DNA of 64,000 bases from Powellomyces hirtus (GCA_025526995.1 JAHLKG010000020.1:372001-436000); one strand, 5' to 3'. Counted from the first letter of the stretch, positions 24,842 to 36,000 are shown. The notes: generated by a model not told the origin, from the sequence alone. Numbers and translations are program-made.

Positions 24842-24848
24842 TCGCTGG

Positions 24849-25185
24849 GCGATCCCCGGTCAAAGGCACGTCATCGACTGCCAAGAAGCCGACGTTAAAG
24901 CGACCAGCCACATCCGAGAAGGACGTCCACTTCTGCTTTGGCCTCACGGAGCTCGCGTTCATTGACTCGCGCAATGGCACGGCCGTTGCGCGCCGTGCCA
25001 TTGCGCGAGTCAATGGCCCCGGGGTTGAGAAATGTATTGCAGTCAATTTTGCCACGCGCTGATATGATATGGCGCTTGGTTGCAAGGCGTGTGTTTAGCA
25101 GAAGATAGTAGTACATAGTCAGTAGGGAGTCGTTATCATAGCCATTCTGTACAACACAATGCGTAGTATACGAAATGTATCTCGT
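24849..25185 (+). repeat. Rearranged second copy of the Hsp70-like gene 3' end
   Basis: 24849-24926 matches 21828-21906 as reverse complement with only a few mismatches. From the shared ACGTCC at 24921-24926 on, the sequence runs in direct orientation with 21914-22132, including the old stop codon and 3' flank, to 25185. Inside the direct part an extra segment forms a perfect palindrome (24960-25015). The copy starts 7 bp after the Fic stop codon. It is non-coding debris of the Hsp70 gene, not a second gene. Confidence 0.85.
24960..25015. repeat. Perfect 24-bp inverted repeat with 8-bp loop
   Basis: Left arm 24960-24983 and right arm 24992-25015 are exact reverse complements, separated by 24984-24991. 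The parent copy near 21950-21985 has only one arm, so the palindrome was created in the duplicate. Confidence 0.85.
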
Positions 25186-25204
25186 TTACGAAATGTATCT
25201 CGTT
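25168..25204. repeat. Tandem 18-bp duplication at the end of the Hsp70 fragment
   Basis: The unit TACGAAATGTATCTCGTT occurs twice in tandem. The parent locus has a single unit, ending at 22132. Confidence 0.7.
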
Positions 25205-25278
25205 TCGAACGTGCCTTTTGTCTGCTGTCTGTCTTTCAAAGCAAAAAAAAACCCCAATGCTGGGCCAAAAAAAGGAAG

Positions 25279-25351
25279 CACCCCCGGCAGGACTTGAACC
25301 TGCAACCTTCCCCTTAGGAGGGGGACGCGCGACCGATTGCGCCACGAGGGC
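25279..25351 (-). tRNA. tRNA-Arg (anticodon CCU)
   Basis: 73 nt, intronless. The acceptor GCCCUCG pairs with CGGGGGU, the D-stem is GCGC/GCGC, and the anticodon stem UCCCC/GGGGA holds the loop CUCCUAA with anticodon CCU. The T-arm is GCAGG UUCAAGU CCUGC. It reads AGG codons. CCA is not encoded. Confidence 0.95.
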
Positions 25352-26526
25352 TGTTGAAAAGCAAGTGTCATATATGCAAGCGACCGCTAAAAAATTAGCT
25401 TCTACACATGCACAGATACAGGATTCCCTGACATGGCATATTGTAGAACACACTCTGGGGAACTCGGAACTGTCTTCCTTTTGTCATTTGGATCATTTTT
25501 GAGGGAGTGGCAAGTAGAAACGCGTTGTTGGGAGCAGTAGTAAAACTTCCTTTTGGCGTAACTACTACAGAGGAATACTTGGGGGGTTTTGGCGTTTGTA
25601 CTTGCATCCTGCAACCTTCCGCTTAGGATGATAACCGCCACATCACTTTTGAAGGGCAGCCCGAATGTCACGGGTTATAAATCTTGGCTGCTGCCAAGCT
25701 TATCACAAGGAGAAAGCATCTTGCCTATCTGTGAAGTCTGATCATACGAACAGCATCAAGAAAGCGGTTCAGAAGTTCATCTCATCTGGGCTGGTGCGCT
25801 ATGGTCAGTCTTGGAAACCTCACGGACAAAGAGACTGCTATGAAGGAATGGAAGATCCGTCTGCCGTTTCAGCCTGGCGATATGTTATTCATTCAGTCTT
25901 TTGCTTTGAAACACATGATACGTAAGTGGAAAGGAATGGCAGTTGACTTCCAATGGACAAATGGTTTAAATAAAGGTTGAAGCCGTTTGTTTGATATTGT
26001 CAATATTCTTTTGATAACCAGCTCAACAAACGTCATCTTCCTGTGCGCCAGTTCTCTAGCCACGTTACAGCAATCAGTTCCACCTGATGACTATCTCCAA
26101 GAGTCTGTGCTTTTTTGCGAATCATGTCAACAAAAACTAGACATCTGGTAAAGTGCTGGAACGCCACTACGGTGTGATTAGAATCGGGTCCATTAGGACC
26201 CAGACCTCTTATAGTGTTAACTAACACCTTCTCAAGAAAATCCGTTACATCAAAATTTACAGTCTGTATTTCGAGATACATCACAATAAGCATCCAGCAT
26301 AAAGTACATTGGTGAGGGGAGGGGGAGGGAACAGGGGGAAGGTGACGTTTGAGTATTCCAAATTACAAAAACATTGGACGTGGGGATGTGGTAAGAAATG
26401 CAAATACACGGAGGGGATAGGAACATGGGCAAAAGTGGGGTGGCATGAGGCGTGTTTCCTTTTGTGCAATTTTCTGTCTTTGCTGATGGGACATTGAGGG
26501 CGGGTTGCTTTCTTTTGGTTTTTCTT
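25352..26526. other. Interval between tRNA-Arg and the SH3-protein gene
   Basis: About 1.2 kb, more A+T-rich than its surroundings. Apart from the tRNA-like relic, only one open frame (minus, 26033-26293, 86 aa) has protein-like composition; it has no recognisable motif and is not called a gene. Confidence 0.35.
25608..25628 (-). pseudogene. Possible tRNA-Arg relic
   Basis: A 21-nt block identical but for one base to the anticodon-to-T-arm part of tRNA-Arg(CCU) lies about 310 bp away, in the same orientation. The flanks no longer fold into a tRNA. Chance or an old tRNA-derived fragment are both possible. Confidence 0.35.
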
Positions 26527-27641
26527 TTACGGCGATGTCGGTGGCAAACAGGTCAGCGGAAACATGCCTCGGCCGCCAACGCGGACGTTCCAGCCATATG
26601 CCCAGGCTGGAACACGCAGGAAAAAAAAAAGGGAAAGCGGAATGTATGATCAGTCCAATGTCGGCCACCCGGGAAAATCCACATGGATGTACACCTACCA
26701 TCAGGGAAAACCTGTTCCACCAACATCTGATCCCCCGGTCTCACTTCGACCTCATCCGAGAACACAGGGTCGTGCGGGTGCACCGCTCTAATATTCGTCG
26801 GGGCCGAGATCGCACTCGCACTCATATACGACGTCTTTTCTCCATGGGTCGTCGCCAACGTGGTCTGGTACATTGCCACAAGGGCCGAGATGGAACTTGA
26901 CCCGGTCGCAGTGGACGGTGCGAGCGAGTGCCGGCGGGTGGGGCGGTCAGGCTGTTGGGAGGAGGTCGTGGAAAGCATGGATGTGGTCGAGAGGGGCCGA
27001 TGGTGGTTGTGTTGGTGTGGTTGTGGTTGATTGACTTCGGAGAAAAGGGAGGAGCGCAGTGGGCGGGGAGCGCGGATGGTGGCTTCGCTGAGTGTGGAGA
27101 GGGGGGTGTCGGGAACGTCGGCGGTGGTGTCGAGGGAGGGTCGTGGGGTCGAATAGATCTCGGCAATTGGGGGTAGTGTCATGATGGGCGCCGGTTCATT
27201 CGTCACGTCCGCTTCTCCCAATCCAGTCCCGACTTCAACGCCGTCCTTCCCGTTATTGCTGTCATGGTTATTCTTATGGTGGTTCTGCCACCCGCCAACC
27301 GGATCATACCACCGCTCCGTCTCCGCCACCACAACCTGCTCCATCTCCGTAATCCCACCCGTTGACGATTCCGACGACAAGGTCGACACTGTCGCTGTAT
27401 TTACATTCGTAATGTTATTATCATAATTCATGGACCCGTCACTCCCAATCGTTGTCGTCCGCGTTAATTTTCGTCTCGCCCGTAGCCGCGACGACGTGAA
27501 CGTGCATGCCCAGCAGAGAAACAGCACCACAATGATCGTCACAGCCGCGCTCCCCGTCGCGATCAGAATCATGGTGGTGAGAGTCAGCGGGGACGTACTG
27601 GTGGGCGCCGTTGGCGTCGTGTCGTTAGTGGACGAAGACAT
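26527..27641 (-). CDS. Membrane-anchored SH3-domain protein
   Basis: Two exons, 26699-27641 and 26527-26606, 340 aa. The N-terminus is a short Ser/Thr-rich segment, then one membrane span (about 20-45, MILIATGSAAVTIIVVLFLCWAC) followed by basic residues. A long low-complexity cytosolic region (N, H, S, T, P) leads to a C-terminal SH3 domain at about 268-335, which the intron splits. Before it: AVHPHDPVFSDEVEVRPGD (ALYDY/ALPP-type start and RT loop). After it: AWAYGWNVRVGGRGMFPLTC (W of the ligand groove and G-x-FP end). Similar TM plus SH3 proteins in fungi act in polarity and cell fusion (Fus1 type); that role is inference. Start taken at the first true ATG; longer frames use no ATG. Confidence 0.82.
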
Positions 27642-29088
27642 GGTGAAGGTTGTGATGATGATGTTGTCCTGGGTTTTGCTGTTCGCTCTGCCCTCTCGGT
27701 TGTTGTTGTTCTCCTGCGTCAAAAGCCCCGACCCGCGGTATGTGTTCGCAGCGTTGTCAGATGTAGAATAGAATGACCCAAGATGGGGAGGATGTTTTCG
27801 GAAAGCTAGACCCGAATATCGTATCTGATTTTGTCAGGAGGAGAAAGAAACTGTGCACTCCTCTGACATCCAATCTGGGTTTTCCTAGTATCTAGCCGAG
27901 AGACCCCAAGTTTGGAATGGAACGTCCTCTATGCCTTCTTTCCTGTATATTTGCCGTTTATTTAACGAAAACCGAAACTGCAAAAAAGCCGGTGCATTGC
28001 AAGTCATTATTTATGTATCCTTTCTGACATCCAGATATCCAACTCCGGCATCTTCCATGGGTTGCGTCGCTGTATGACCAAACAGATGACATTGCGTGGA
28101 AGCGAGGTGGATGAGCTTCCATTTCTTCTCCAACGAAGCTCTTGCAAGTCAAGCAAAAAGCTTCTACGCGTTCTATTCCATCTGTCGGCACGCGCGTGTG
28201 TGGTGTGTGGCTGGGGCCAACGCGCGCGCGCGTAAGCTTTCCCGATCACACTGCCGCTCATTCTTATCTTGAGCAGAAATAATCGTGACGAGGCACTGGA
28301 AAGGCTTACTAATACCGGAGACACAGGCAAAGCTGTGTATTTCTTTGGTGAGGAGAGTGGGTGCGGAGTTTGTTTGAATTGGCGGCGTGAGAGCGAAGGG
28401 GTTCGAAAAAAAGAGCCTCGAAACCTAAGATGGATAGGATGAGGTGCGCCCGCTGAAGTCAGTGGCGGCCGCCCACAGCCATATAGCGGTTCACAGATTA
28501 TGTGTGCGTTTTAGAGTGCCCTCGCCTCTGTCTTGATAGATCTACAGACGCCTCTCCCTCGATAATCATAAGCATCTGCATGCCCAAAGGTGCTGTGCAA
28601 AGACTGGTTTTTATTTTCTGTCTTCATAATCCAAAAACAAGTTGTGTGTCATAGAAACGCGGACTTGATTCCTGGAGTTTTTTTTTCAAGATTTAATATG
28701 ACTCTGTGTGCAGTTTCATTTCCTGCTATAGATGCAACGTTGGCACTTTTGGCGGCGGCTCCGGAATCACAGTTACAACGTATAATATGTTTCAGACACA
28801 ACTTGGCCGTCTCGCACTGCTGGCGAAACGATTTGGACAGAGGCATAGTTCCTTGCGCCTGATAGTGATAGTCATCGCAAAATCGGGGCTCCCTGAATTG
28901 ACAGGCCCATGATGGATACATGCGATCACGTAATCAAACGATCGAGCGGAGTTTGGGCGAGCGCTCGCAATAATACAAAACATGCAGGACTCAGTACCCA
29001 CCCCATCTCATCCCCGTCCCTCCCCACCGAACGCAAAAAAAATCTCCAGATACCTAAACACCGTAACTAACCCCCAAACTTCTCTTCA
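27642..29088. other. Long interval between SH3-protein and CFAP97-like genes
   Basis: About 1.45 kb without a supported gene, between divergent genes. Open frames near 28007-28330 and 28649-28921 (minus) show no motifs. Confidence 0.35.
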
Positions 29089-30342
29089 ATGACAACCCAC
29101 ATGCACACGCACCTGCACACGCACCAACATCCCACACCGCCTCCACCACAACGGTGGTCGCACCGCCATTTCCCAACCTACCACCCGACGTCCTCCAAAC
29201 TCCTGTCAAAGAAATGGGAAGAGCGGGCGCGCGAAATTCATTTGGCCAAGTTGCGCAATGTGAGCTGTTCGGTTGATAATGCCCCGCCTAAGCGGTGGAC
29301 GCATTTGGAGGTGCGGTTGAAGCGTTTGCAGGTTGAGCAAGGTGAGAAAAAACGAAAAGAAAACAAAGAACAGACAAGATGGGCTAGAAGAAAGGAAGGT
29401 AGCATATGCAAGAGGGGTTTCCATTTGCTTATTCGTTTCTGTTTTCTAGAGCGCCTGTACGAAATCGAACGCAACAACCACATCCTCCTCGACCGGATCG
29501 CCTTCCAAATGACCACTCCCTCCACGTTACACCCTCCACCGGTCTCGGCTCAGTCCCACCCCGCTCACTCCACGCCGCACTCTCTGCACGGTCCCAAACG
29601 CGCTGCCGAACAACGGCACATTGCGCGGGAAAACCAAAACATTATGCAACGGATCGAAGATAAGGCTCCAAACTACCGCCGTGTGGAGTGGGGGTTGGAG
29701 CGGTGTCGCAATTTAGAGTATTTGAGAAACATTGCGGCGTTTAGTGAGAGTTATGAGAGGGTCTTGGAGAGGCATTGTGAGAAGGAGAGACCGAGGACGG
29801 CGGTGGGGGGCAGGAGGGGCAGTGCGAGGAGTGGAAGCGAGGGAGGGCGTCAGAGACCGCAGAGGGCGACGACTGCGGGTGGTGCACAGCAGCAGAGTCA
29901 GCAACAGCAACAACAACAGCAGGAAGAGCAGGAACAAGAATCATGGATCCCGGTCCTGAGAACCAACGGCGGCCGTCCCCAGACCCGTGTCAACACCATG
30001 ACGGGCCCCTTGAGCGAGGACGAGAGCGACACCGCTAGCCAGAAACAGCGGGTCATGGCCGATCACGACGACGCTAACGACACTCCTCATCTCTCACCGC
30101 AACAGGAGGGAGAGCCCGACCACCACCAACAACAGCAGAAACTACCTCCCCTCGTGAACTCGCGACCCACCTCAGCCTCCATCTCACCATCCACCCCACG
30201 TGACGCTTCACGACCGACCTCAGCGTCGGTAACGTCGACTCCCCTTGTGGCTTCCTCCCGCCCCACATCGGCGTCCGTGACTTCCAGACCGGTATCGAGA
30301 CCAGTTTCGGCGAGTGTAGGGGCGAGCGTTGTGAGAAAATAA
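29089..30342 (+). CDS. CFAP97-domain (hemingway family) ciliary protein
   Basis: Two exons, 29089-29341 and 29450-30342, 381 aa. The intron (108 bp) is a multiple of three and reads through, but the spliced join VEQERLYEIERNN restores the family helix. The CFAP97/KIAA1430 pattern is visible: a KxxxRxxxxxLAKLxNV start, RLKRLQVEQERLYEIERNNHIL, then AEQRHIARENQNIMQRIEDK and a final YRRVEWGLERCRNLEYLRNI. These resemble CFAP97D1 (LxKLQxEQ, EYENKxL, ENQGILKRLxDRKPHY). Members act in flagellar axonemes. The C-terminal half is low complexity, with a repeated RPTSAS unit (four copies) as a likely phospho-rich tail. The stop codon overlaps AATAAA (30338-30343). Confidence 0.85.
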   Translation: MTTHMHTHLHTHQHPTPPPPQRWSHRHFPTYHPTSSKLLSKKWEERAREIHLAKLRNVSCSVDNAPPKRWTHLEVRLKRLQVEQGEKKRKENKEQTRWARRKEGSICKRGFHLLIRFCFLERLYEIERNNHILLDRIAFQMTTPSTLHPPPVSAQSHPAHSTPHSLHGPKRAAEQRHIARENQNIMQRIEDKAPNYRRVEWGLERCRNLEYLRNIAAFSESYERVLERHCEKERPRTAVGGRRGSARSGSEGGRQRPQRATTAGGAQQQSQQQQQQQQEEQEQESWIPVLRTNGGRPQTRVNTMTGPLSEDESDTASQKQRVMADHDDANDTPHLSPQQEGEPDHHQQQQKLPPLVNSRPTSASISPSTPRDASRPTSASVTSTPLVASSRPTSASVTSRPVSRPVSASVGASVVRK

Positions 30343-30639
30343 AATCTTCCCCGATTTATGTGGGAAAAGTTGTGGGTGGGGCTTTAGATGTTCGGCAGAT
30401 ATACCCCCCAGCCTCTCTTTGCATCTGGGTGGACGTGATAGCACCCACTCACACACCAACCCCGCACATACTCTAAAGCACTGTAGAATGAGAAATAACC
30501 TTTTTTTTGGAACCTGGTCTGGTCCCCGCTTGTTTGCTATTGATTGTTTTCATACAGGGATGTGGGCACACCACATGTGGGCCGGGGGGAGAGGGAGAGG
30601 CAAGGGGGCAAAACGTCCCAACCAGTTCTAACGCATAAA
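30343..30639. other. Short convergent interval
   Basis: About 300 bp between the 3' ends of the CFAP97-like and cysteine-rich genes; nothing else is visible. Confidence 0.3.
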
Positions 30640-32679
30640 TCACGCTCTCGCCAAGCGTCGTTTCTCCTTGATCCAATAATTGACCACACTAGCGAAAACC
30701 CTACAGAAGTACACACCCAAAATTAACATTGACGTCATCAGTGAATCGACGCCAAACGCCGGTTTGCATTTCACGGATGTGCAGTTTTGCACTTGTCACT
30801 TACACAGCACCCGCGATGGCAATCCCGGCAATCGCGCCGGTCGATAGCGGAGGTCCGGATGTGTCGGATAGCCGGGCGTTGGAGGACCGTGGCTGTGGCG
30901 GTTGGAAGTTGATGTAGTTGCGGAAACTGTGGGGTGAGGGGGGGGGGGGAATCGCGGTTGAGGATGAGTGTGGTGTTGTAGAGAAATGGGGAGTTGGGGG
31001 GGAGGGGGGGGCGGGAAGGGGCAACCGCTCCTTTCCTTCTTACCTGGAGTTCCCGGCAAGATTGTACAACGGTGCAAACCCCGGGTTGTGTATTCCTATT
31101 CAACAACAAACCGTCACCACATTCACTAACATTCTCATCGCATCCAAACATCCTCTCTCACGACATCCTCCGCAACTCACCACCCTCAAAATACACTCTC
31201 CCCCCCGCCGCATACTCATTCCCCGCCCCCTGGTACCCTCCCGCCAGTACATTCGACATGTTGACTGTTATGGAGAACGTCTTGTTACCCGTCAGTGCGA
31301 GGGCAGGTGGGTCGAGTGGGGTGAAGTAGGCTTGCGAGTTGTCGGAGGGATGGAAGAAGTTGAAGAATTTGAGCCGGAATTGTTGCGGGACGTAGGGTTG
31401 GTTGGAGTAGGCGAACTGCGGGAAGAAGGCACGGGATTTTACGTGAGTCAAGGCGGGAGGTGTAAGTAATGGAGTATTTGACTTCTTTCTTACCAAATCC
31501 CGATCACCCAAAAAATACAAAAACAGTCCATCCGTAAACCCCCCACTCTGCGGTGTCAAGTAAACCTTGAGCTGCTGCACCTGTCGACACGCCACCTCGA
31601 AGCGAAACTCTATCGCTTCCGTCGTTCCAAACCGCGGGCACGCATTAGTATCATTCGCATCATCCACATCGCTCCCTGGCTCATACGACGCCGCCCCCCC
31701 ACGGGTGCCGGAGTTGGTGCAGCCACTGAGGGTCGGGGCGAGGAGACGTGGTGTGCAGGTGAAGGGAATGCGGGCGTTGCAGGTGGGTCCGCGGAGGTCG
31801 GCGGGGCAGACGCATGCGGAGCCCTAGGAGAATAAATGTGGGTGTTGAACATGGGGAGGAGACACTCACAAGGTTTTGCATGTACTAACTGTGGTGATTT
31901 CAGTACAGCAACTTGATGTGCACGCGACGTTTTCGGGCGGGCATGCAGTGCAGAGCGTATTGGCTTCCCGTGTCGCAAATTGCGCGGATGTGAGGAATGT
32001 GTTGGTGCAGCTATACTTTGAAGGACAATACATCACATTGGGTTAATGATGCACATGCTGTGTACAAAGTGAGAAGAAAGTACCAGCGGGTTGCTTATCG
32101 TGGCGGTTGTGTTTCGGCCCCATCCACATTGACCTACAAATGGGGGGAGAGTCAAAATTAGCGAGATGTAAGGGTAACAGTATCATGAGCTGGAATGGCA
32201 TGATACATAGTATACATACTGGACCACTGTCGCTTTGCCAAATGTTCCCGCTGCTCTCTCGATATCAGTGTGTCGTCAGGTATGACCTTATCTGCCTGGT
32301 CTTCTTTCTCAATGATGCGCCGCGGTCCACCTCCACCGTCCTTGTCTTCCTCCCAATCACTTCTCGGAAAACTCGATAGATGGCGGTAGCTCCCATACTG
32401 AGGTGCTGGTGATTGCGGATAGTGACGTTTGTTATTGTTGTTGGCGTTGTTGCTGTTGCTGCTCGTCTTTTCCGGGCTTTTGCGGTTCCGCGGCCAGATG
32501 AGGTTGTGCACAGCGTCGAGGACACCAGCGTAGGCGGATGCAATGGACTCAATTTGGGAGTATATGTCTCGTTGGGCAGCCATGATCCGGGTCTCATCTG
32601 GAGTTTCCAAAGGAAAAAAAAAAAAGAACAGAAGTGAGGAAAGGAAGAAAGGGAGGAAAGTGTGAGAATTCCTCGCCAT
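30640..32679 (-). CDS. Signal-peptide, cysteine-rich, single-pass membrane protein
   Basis: Eight exons on the minus strand: 32220-32679, 32084-32133, 31890-32015, 31494-31823, 31181-31415, 31044-31095, 30804-30926 and 30640-30700. The total is 1437 nt, 478 aa, every junction GT-AG and in phase. An N-terminal hydrophobic stretch (FLPFFLSSLLFFFFF) suggests a signal sequence. A pro-like region ends in a dibasic HLAKR (Lys-Arg at 149-150), a possible Kex2 site. Then comes a cysteine-rich ectodomain with QCGWGRNTT, CTACPPENVACTSSCC and the EGF-like end CVCPADLRGPTC, followed by a beta-rich region with N-glycosylation sites. The C-terminus is a membrane span GAIAGIAIAGAVVFASVVNYW and a short basic tail KEKRRLARA. 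No known family is recognised. The first exon could instead start at 32582. Confidence 0.75.
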
Positions 32680-33050
32680 GGATGAATGTAGGATGAGGGA
32701 AGGCGACGCGTTGCGCAGTAAAAAGCGCAGCAGGCATTCCATATTTAGGATACATGACTGTGCCTTTCCAAGTGGAATTTGCATGACTGTGCCTCTCTCT
32801 CTAATAATTATCTCACACGTTTGAATGACAGAAAGCTTTGGTCTAGTCAAAAAGAAAAAAACTGGTTGAAATTTCGGAATTCGGTTGGGCAGCAGTAGTG
32901 ACACATTGACAAAAGGAAAACTCACATAAAGGATTCACAGGCAGGCAGGGGGTGAGACGTATCGTTTCTTAGATTGCTATACGGAAGAAAGTTGCCGCAC
33001 CCGACGAACAAACTCATTGCCGAATTCGCTCCCCACCATTCCATTCAACA
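32680..33050. promoter_or_regulatory. Divergent promoter region, cysteine-rich protein / NOL11-like
   Basis: 371 bp between two opposite start codons. Two near-identical CATGACTGTGCCT blocks occur about 32752-32796. No known motif is assigned. Confidence 0.4.
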
Positions 33051-36000
33051 ATGACGACCTCGGTCCGCATTCAAGAGCCATACCCGTTGACTGCGCACCC
33101 CTTTTCCGTCGCTCTCCCCAAACGAGTCTCATTCGAAAAAGGAGCCGCTACGACCAGTGTCGTGACTCCCTCCGGCAGCAAAAAAAAGGGGAAGAAAGCC
33201 GTCGCTGCTGCAACAACCTCCTCAGCATCCCGGGAGGTGGCCCCAACTGGGTTTCTGACCGCTGCGGTTCCGGAATATGCGTATGGAGAATTGGAGGGTG
33301 CAGACCATGTCGCTGAGGTGGTGACGGTCCAGGGTTCGGCAGTGTATCTGTACGACCTCCAACGACAACAGTGCCTGCATTCGTGGTCGGTACCGCCCGG
33401 CCATTTGTTTTCTTGCCCGGCTCGATACCTCCCCGCCGCACCATCGAACTCTGATGACAACACTAACACGAACCCACCCGTGACCAATGGCAATGTGGTT
33501 GAGGACAATGAGGACGCCGATATTCCTATTGCAACTCGGCTGGCGGGCAACGTGTATGCCGTGATTGACGCGGGCGCCGACATTCAGGAGAAGAACGAGA
33601 AGAAAACAATTTGGATGTGGAAAGTGGTGGATGACGGACAACGCGACGATGCCGAGAAGCAGACCCTGGCGGCGGGGAAACCAGATGCCGCGCAGACATT
33701 CACTGCCCCGATACAGCATCTCGCGACCTTTGTGCCCTCCAAAACGGCTGCTCACGCATATGTGACGCTGATCCATTCGGAGGGAACCGTGACCGTGGCA
33801 TCGCGGGATCTGAAACCGGTCGCGGAATGGTCATCGCCTGCAGCGGCGACACCCGCGCAGGTTGTGTGGTCAACCACGTTTGATGTTGTTGATGAAGAAC
33901 AAGAGGTCGAATGGCGGTCGCAACGCATCGTCTCCGTGCTCGTCCAAAGCAACGTCTACACCGTGCGCGTGGCTTCCCTCACCGTGAAACCCACTGGAGC
34001 CGTCAGCATTGACCTAGTATCCGAGGTCGAACTCCCCGCCTGTGGTCCAGCCTATCCCGTTGCCTTCACGGCGCAGCAAAGGGGGACCAAGCTGGTCGTT
34101 GCGTACTCCAACTCGGACGTCAAAGTCCACGACGTCTCCAGCAACGCCATCGCGAAGGAACAGATTGCATTCTCGCTCCGCATGTACAACTTTGCCCTTC
34201 CACCGAATTCGACAGCCGCGAGTGGGCCGGCCCCGCTGGCAATGTATCCAATCGACACCAACTATGTTGCCATTGTCGGGAGCAGCCGGAAAAACATGAA
34301 CTCCACCAAGAACACCAACCCCACCGACGTTGACGAACTGCTCACGATCTGGGACATCAAGTATGGTGCATTACATTTCGAAAAAGTTCTGAACGGGACT
34401 GACAGCGGAGAATCCGCTGAAACGTCCACCACTGCTGCTGCATTTGCGGTCGCGAGGACATACCAGACGATATTGTCCGTGTCGCCCCTCACGGGACCCG
34501 TGATCACCATCTCGACGTCGAGGGTGGCGGCTAGGAGTCCTGTCACATTTAGTTCGACGGTTGATTTGATTCCGTTCCATTGCCCACCGCTCACCCTGGC
34601 CTCGGTGCTGGGCAAATTACGCAAACCGCTCCTGGCTGCTGCACTTGATACATCATCATCATCATCATTATCAGCATCATCATCACAATCTACATCAACA
34701 TCAGCACATCCGTCCGCGTCTGTCATCCTCGGCTCTGTCCTCGACAACAACGCGGTCAAACCCATCGGTCTGGGCATGGCGACCGTTGGCCCCGTCGCCG
34801 CGCCCGTAGTCGATGCAGATAACAACAACCAGAGCGGTGATATCAACGCATTAGCGGAGTGGAACGCCAAACTCCACGACTTGGACACGCTCGACCAATC
34901 CTACGTCCTCAACCTTTTGCGGCCGTCTTTAACGGCGGACGCATTCTCGACCTTATTCTGCGAATGGATGCAGAAGAAATTGGCCGAGGAACGGCGGTTG
35001 CAGCTGGACCGGCAGCTGGCCATCGCCGAGGAGAAGACGAGATTGGAGAAGGAGATGGAAGCCAAGAGAGTCGTGAGGGCCAAGCCGAGACATAAGGCAC
35101 TGAAGGCTAAAGCTGAAGCATCTGATTCGGACATGGCCGTTGATCCGGCCAACGAGGCCCCTGCGCCGAAATACCTCACCCTGCCCCCGACCCCGCACCT
35201 CCTCAACAACCTCCCCAAAGTCATCCTCTCGCCCACTGCCCTCCACCCGCTCCTGAGCCACTGCATGCGCGCCCCGAAACTTTTCTGGCCGCGGCACGCT
35301 ATACAGTATATGTTGAGGAGTGGAGCTGCGTCATCCAAATTCTGCGCGGCCCTGTTCAGCGACAACAACAGCAACAACAAGAACAACAACAAGCCCACTT
35401 CCTCCTTTACCTCTAACGGAATTATTTCCAAAGCCCTCGAACGCCCCGACATGGGCATCATGGAACTCGCCCTCCGGTGGGTGACCGACCTCGGCGAAGA
35501 CGAGATTGTGGACGCGATCAAGTGGGTGTGTGAGGAGGACAACGCCCCCCGCACCACCATGCTCACGACGTGGTGCGATCTAACACACCGTAAACGCGAA
35601 AAGCATCGCCGTGAGAAGGCGGTCGTGATGAATAAAGACCGACTCAAGAACCTCGCTGCTGACAAGGACACGGAAACCCTCGTGACGCTACAAGAACCCT
35701 TGGCCGAGGACGTGGATCTAGCTCAACTCGCGCATGAGATTGAGACGAAGACGGTGGTTAAGATTGAGCCGATACCGATCTACACTCCCGACGCCGTACC
35801 CACCACCACCGCAATAACAACACCACCAACGACCAAATCGAAATCAAAGACACCGGGTCGGGACATGTTTCTCCGCGCCATTTTCAACCGCCCGCGAACG
35901 GATAATTTCCTCGTGTACGCGCTCAAAAAGCTGAGTGCGCGGGAACTGACGGTTGTGGTCGAGTGGCTGTATGCGATCCTCGTCTGTACGGACGAGCAAG

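Noticed and set aside
24732..25085. Minus-strand frame and plus-strand Hsp70-like residues as a second Hsp70 gene
   Set aside because: Only the 3' end is present, part is inverted, and a palindrome breaks the frame; it is debris of the parent gene.
32095..32679. Separate small gene ending at a TAA near 32095
   Set aside because: Another in-phase acceptor reading continues into QCGWGRNTT and the cysteine-rich exons with all junctions in phase, so one eight-exon gene is more economical.
34262..34888. Antisense 208-aa frame inside NOL11-like
   Set aside because: Mirrors poly-Ser/Asp coding of the sense gene; no motif or start context.
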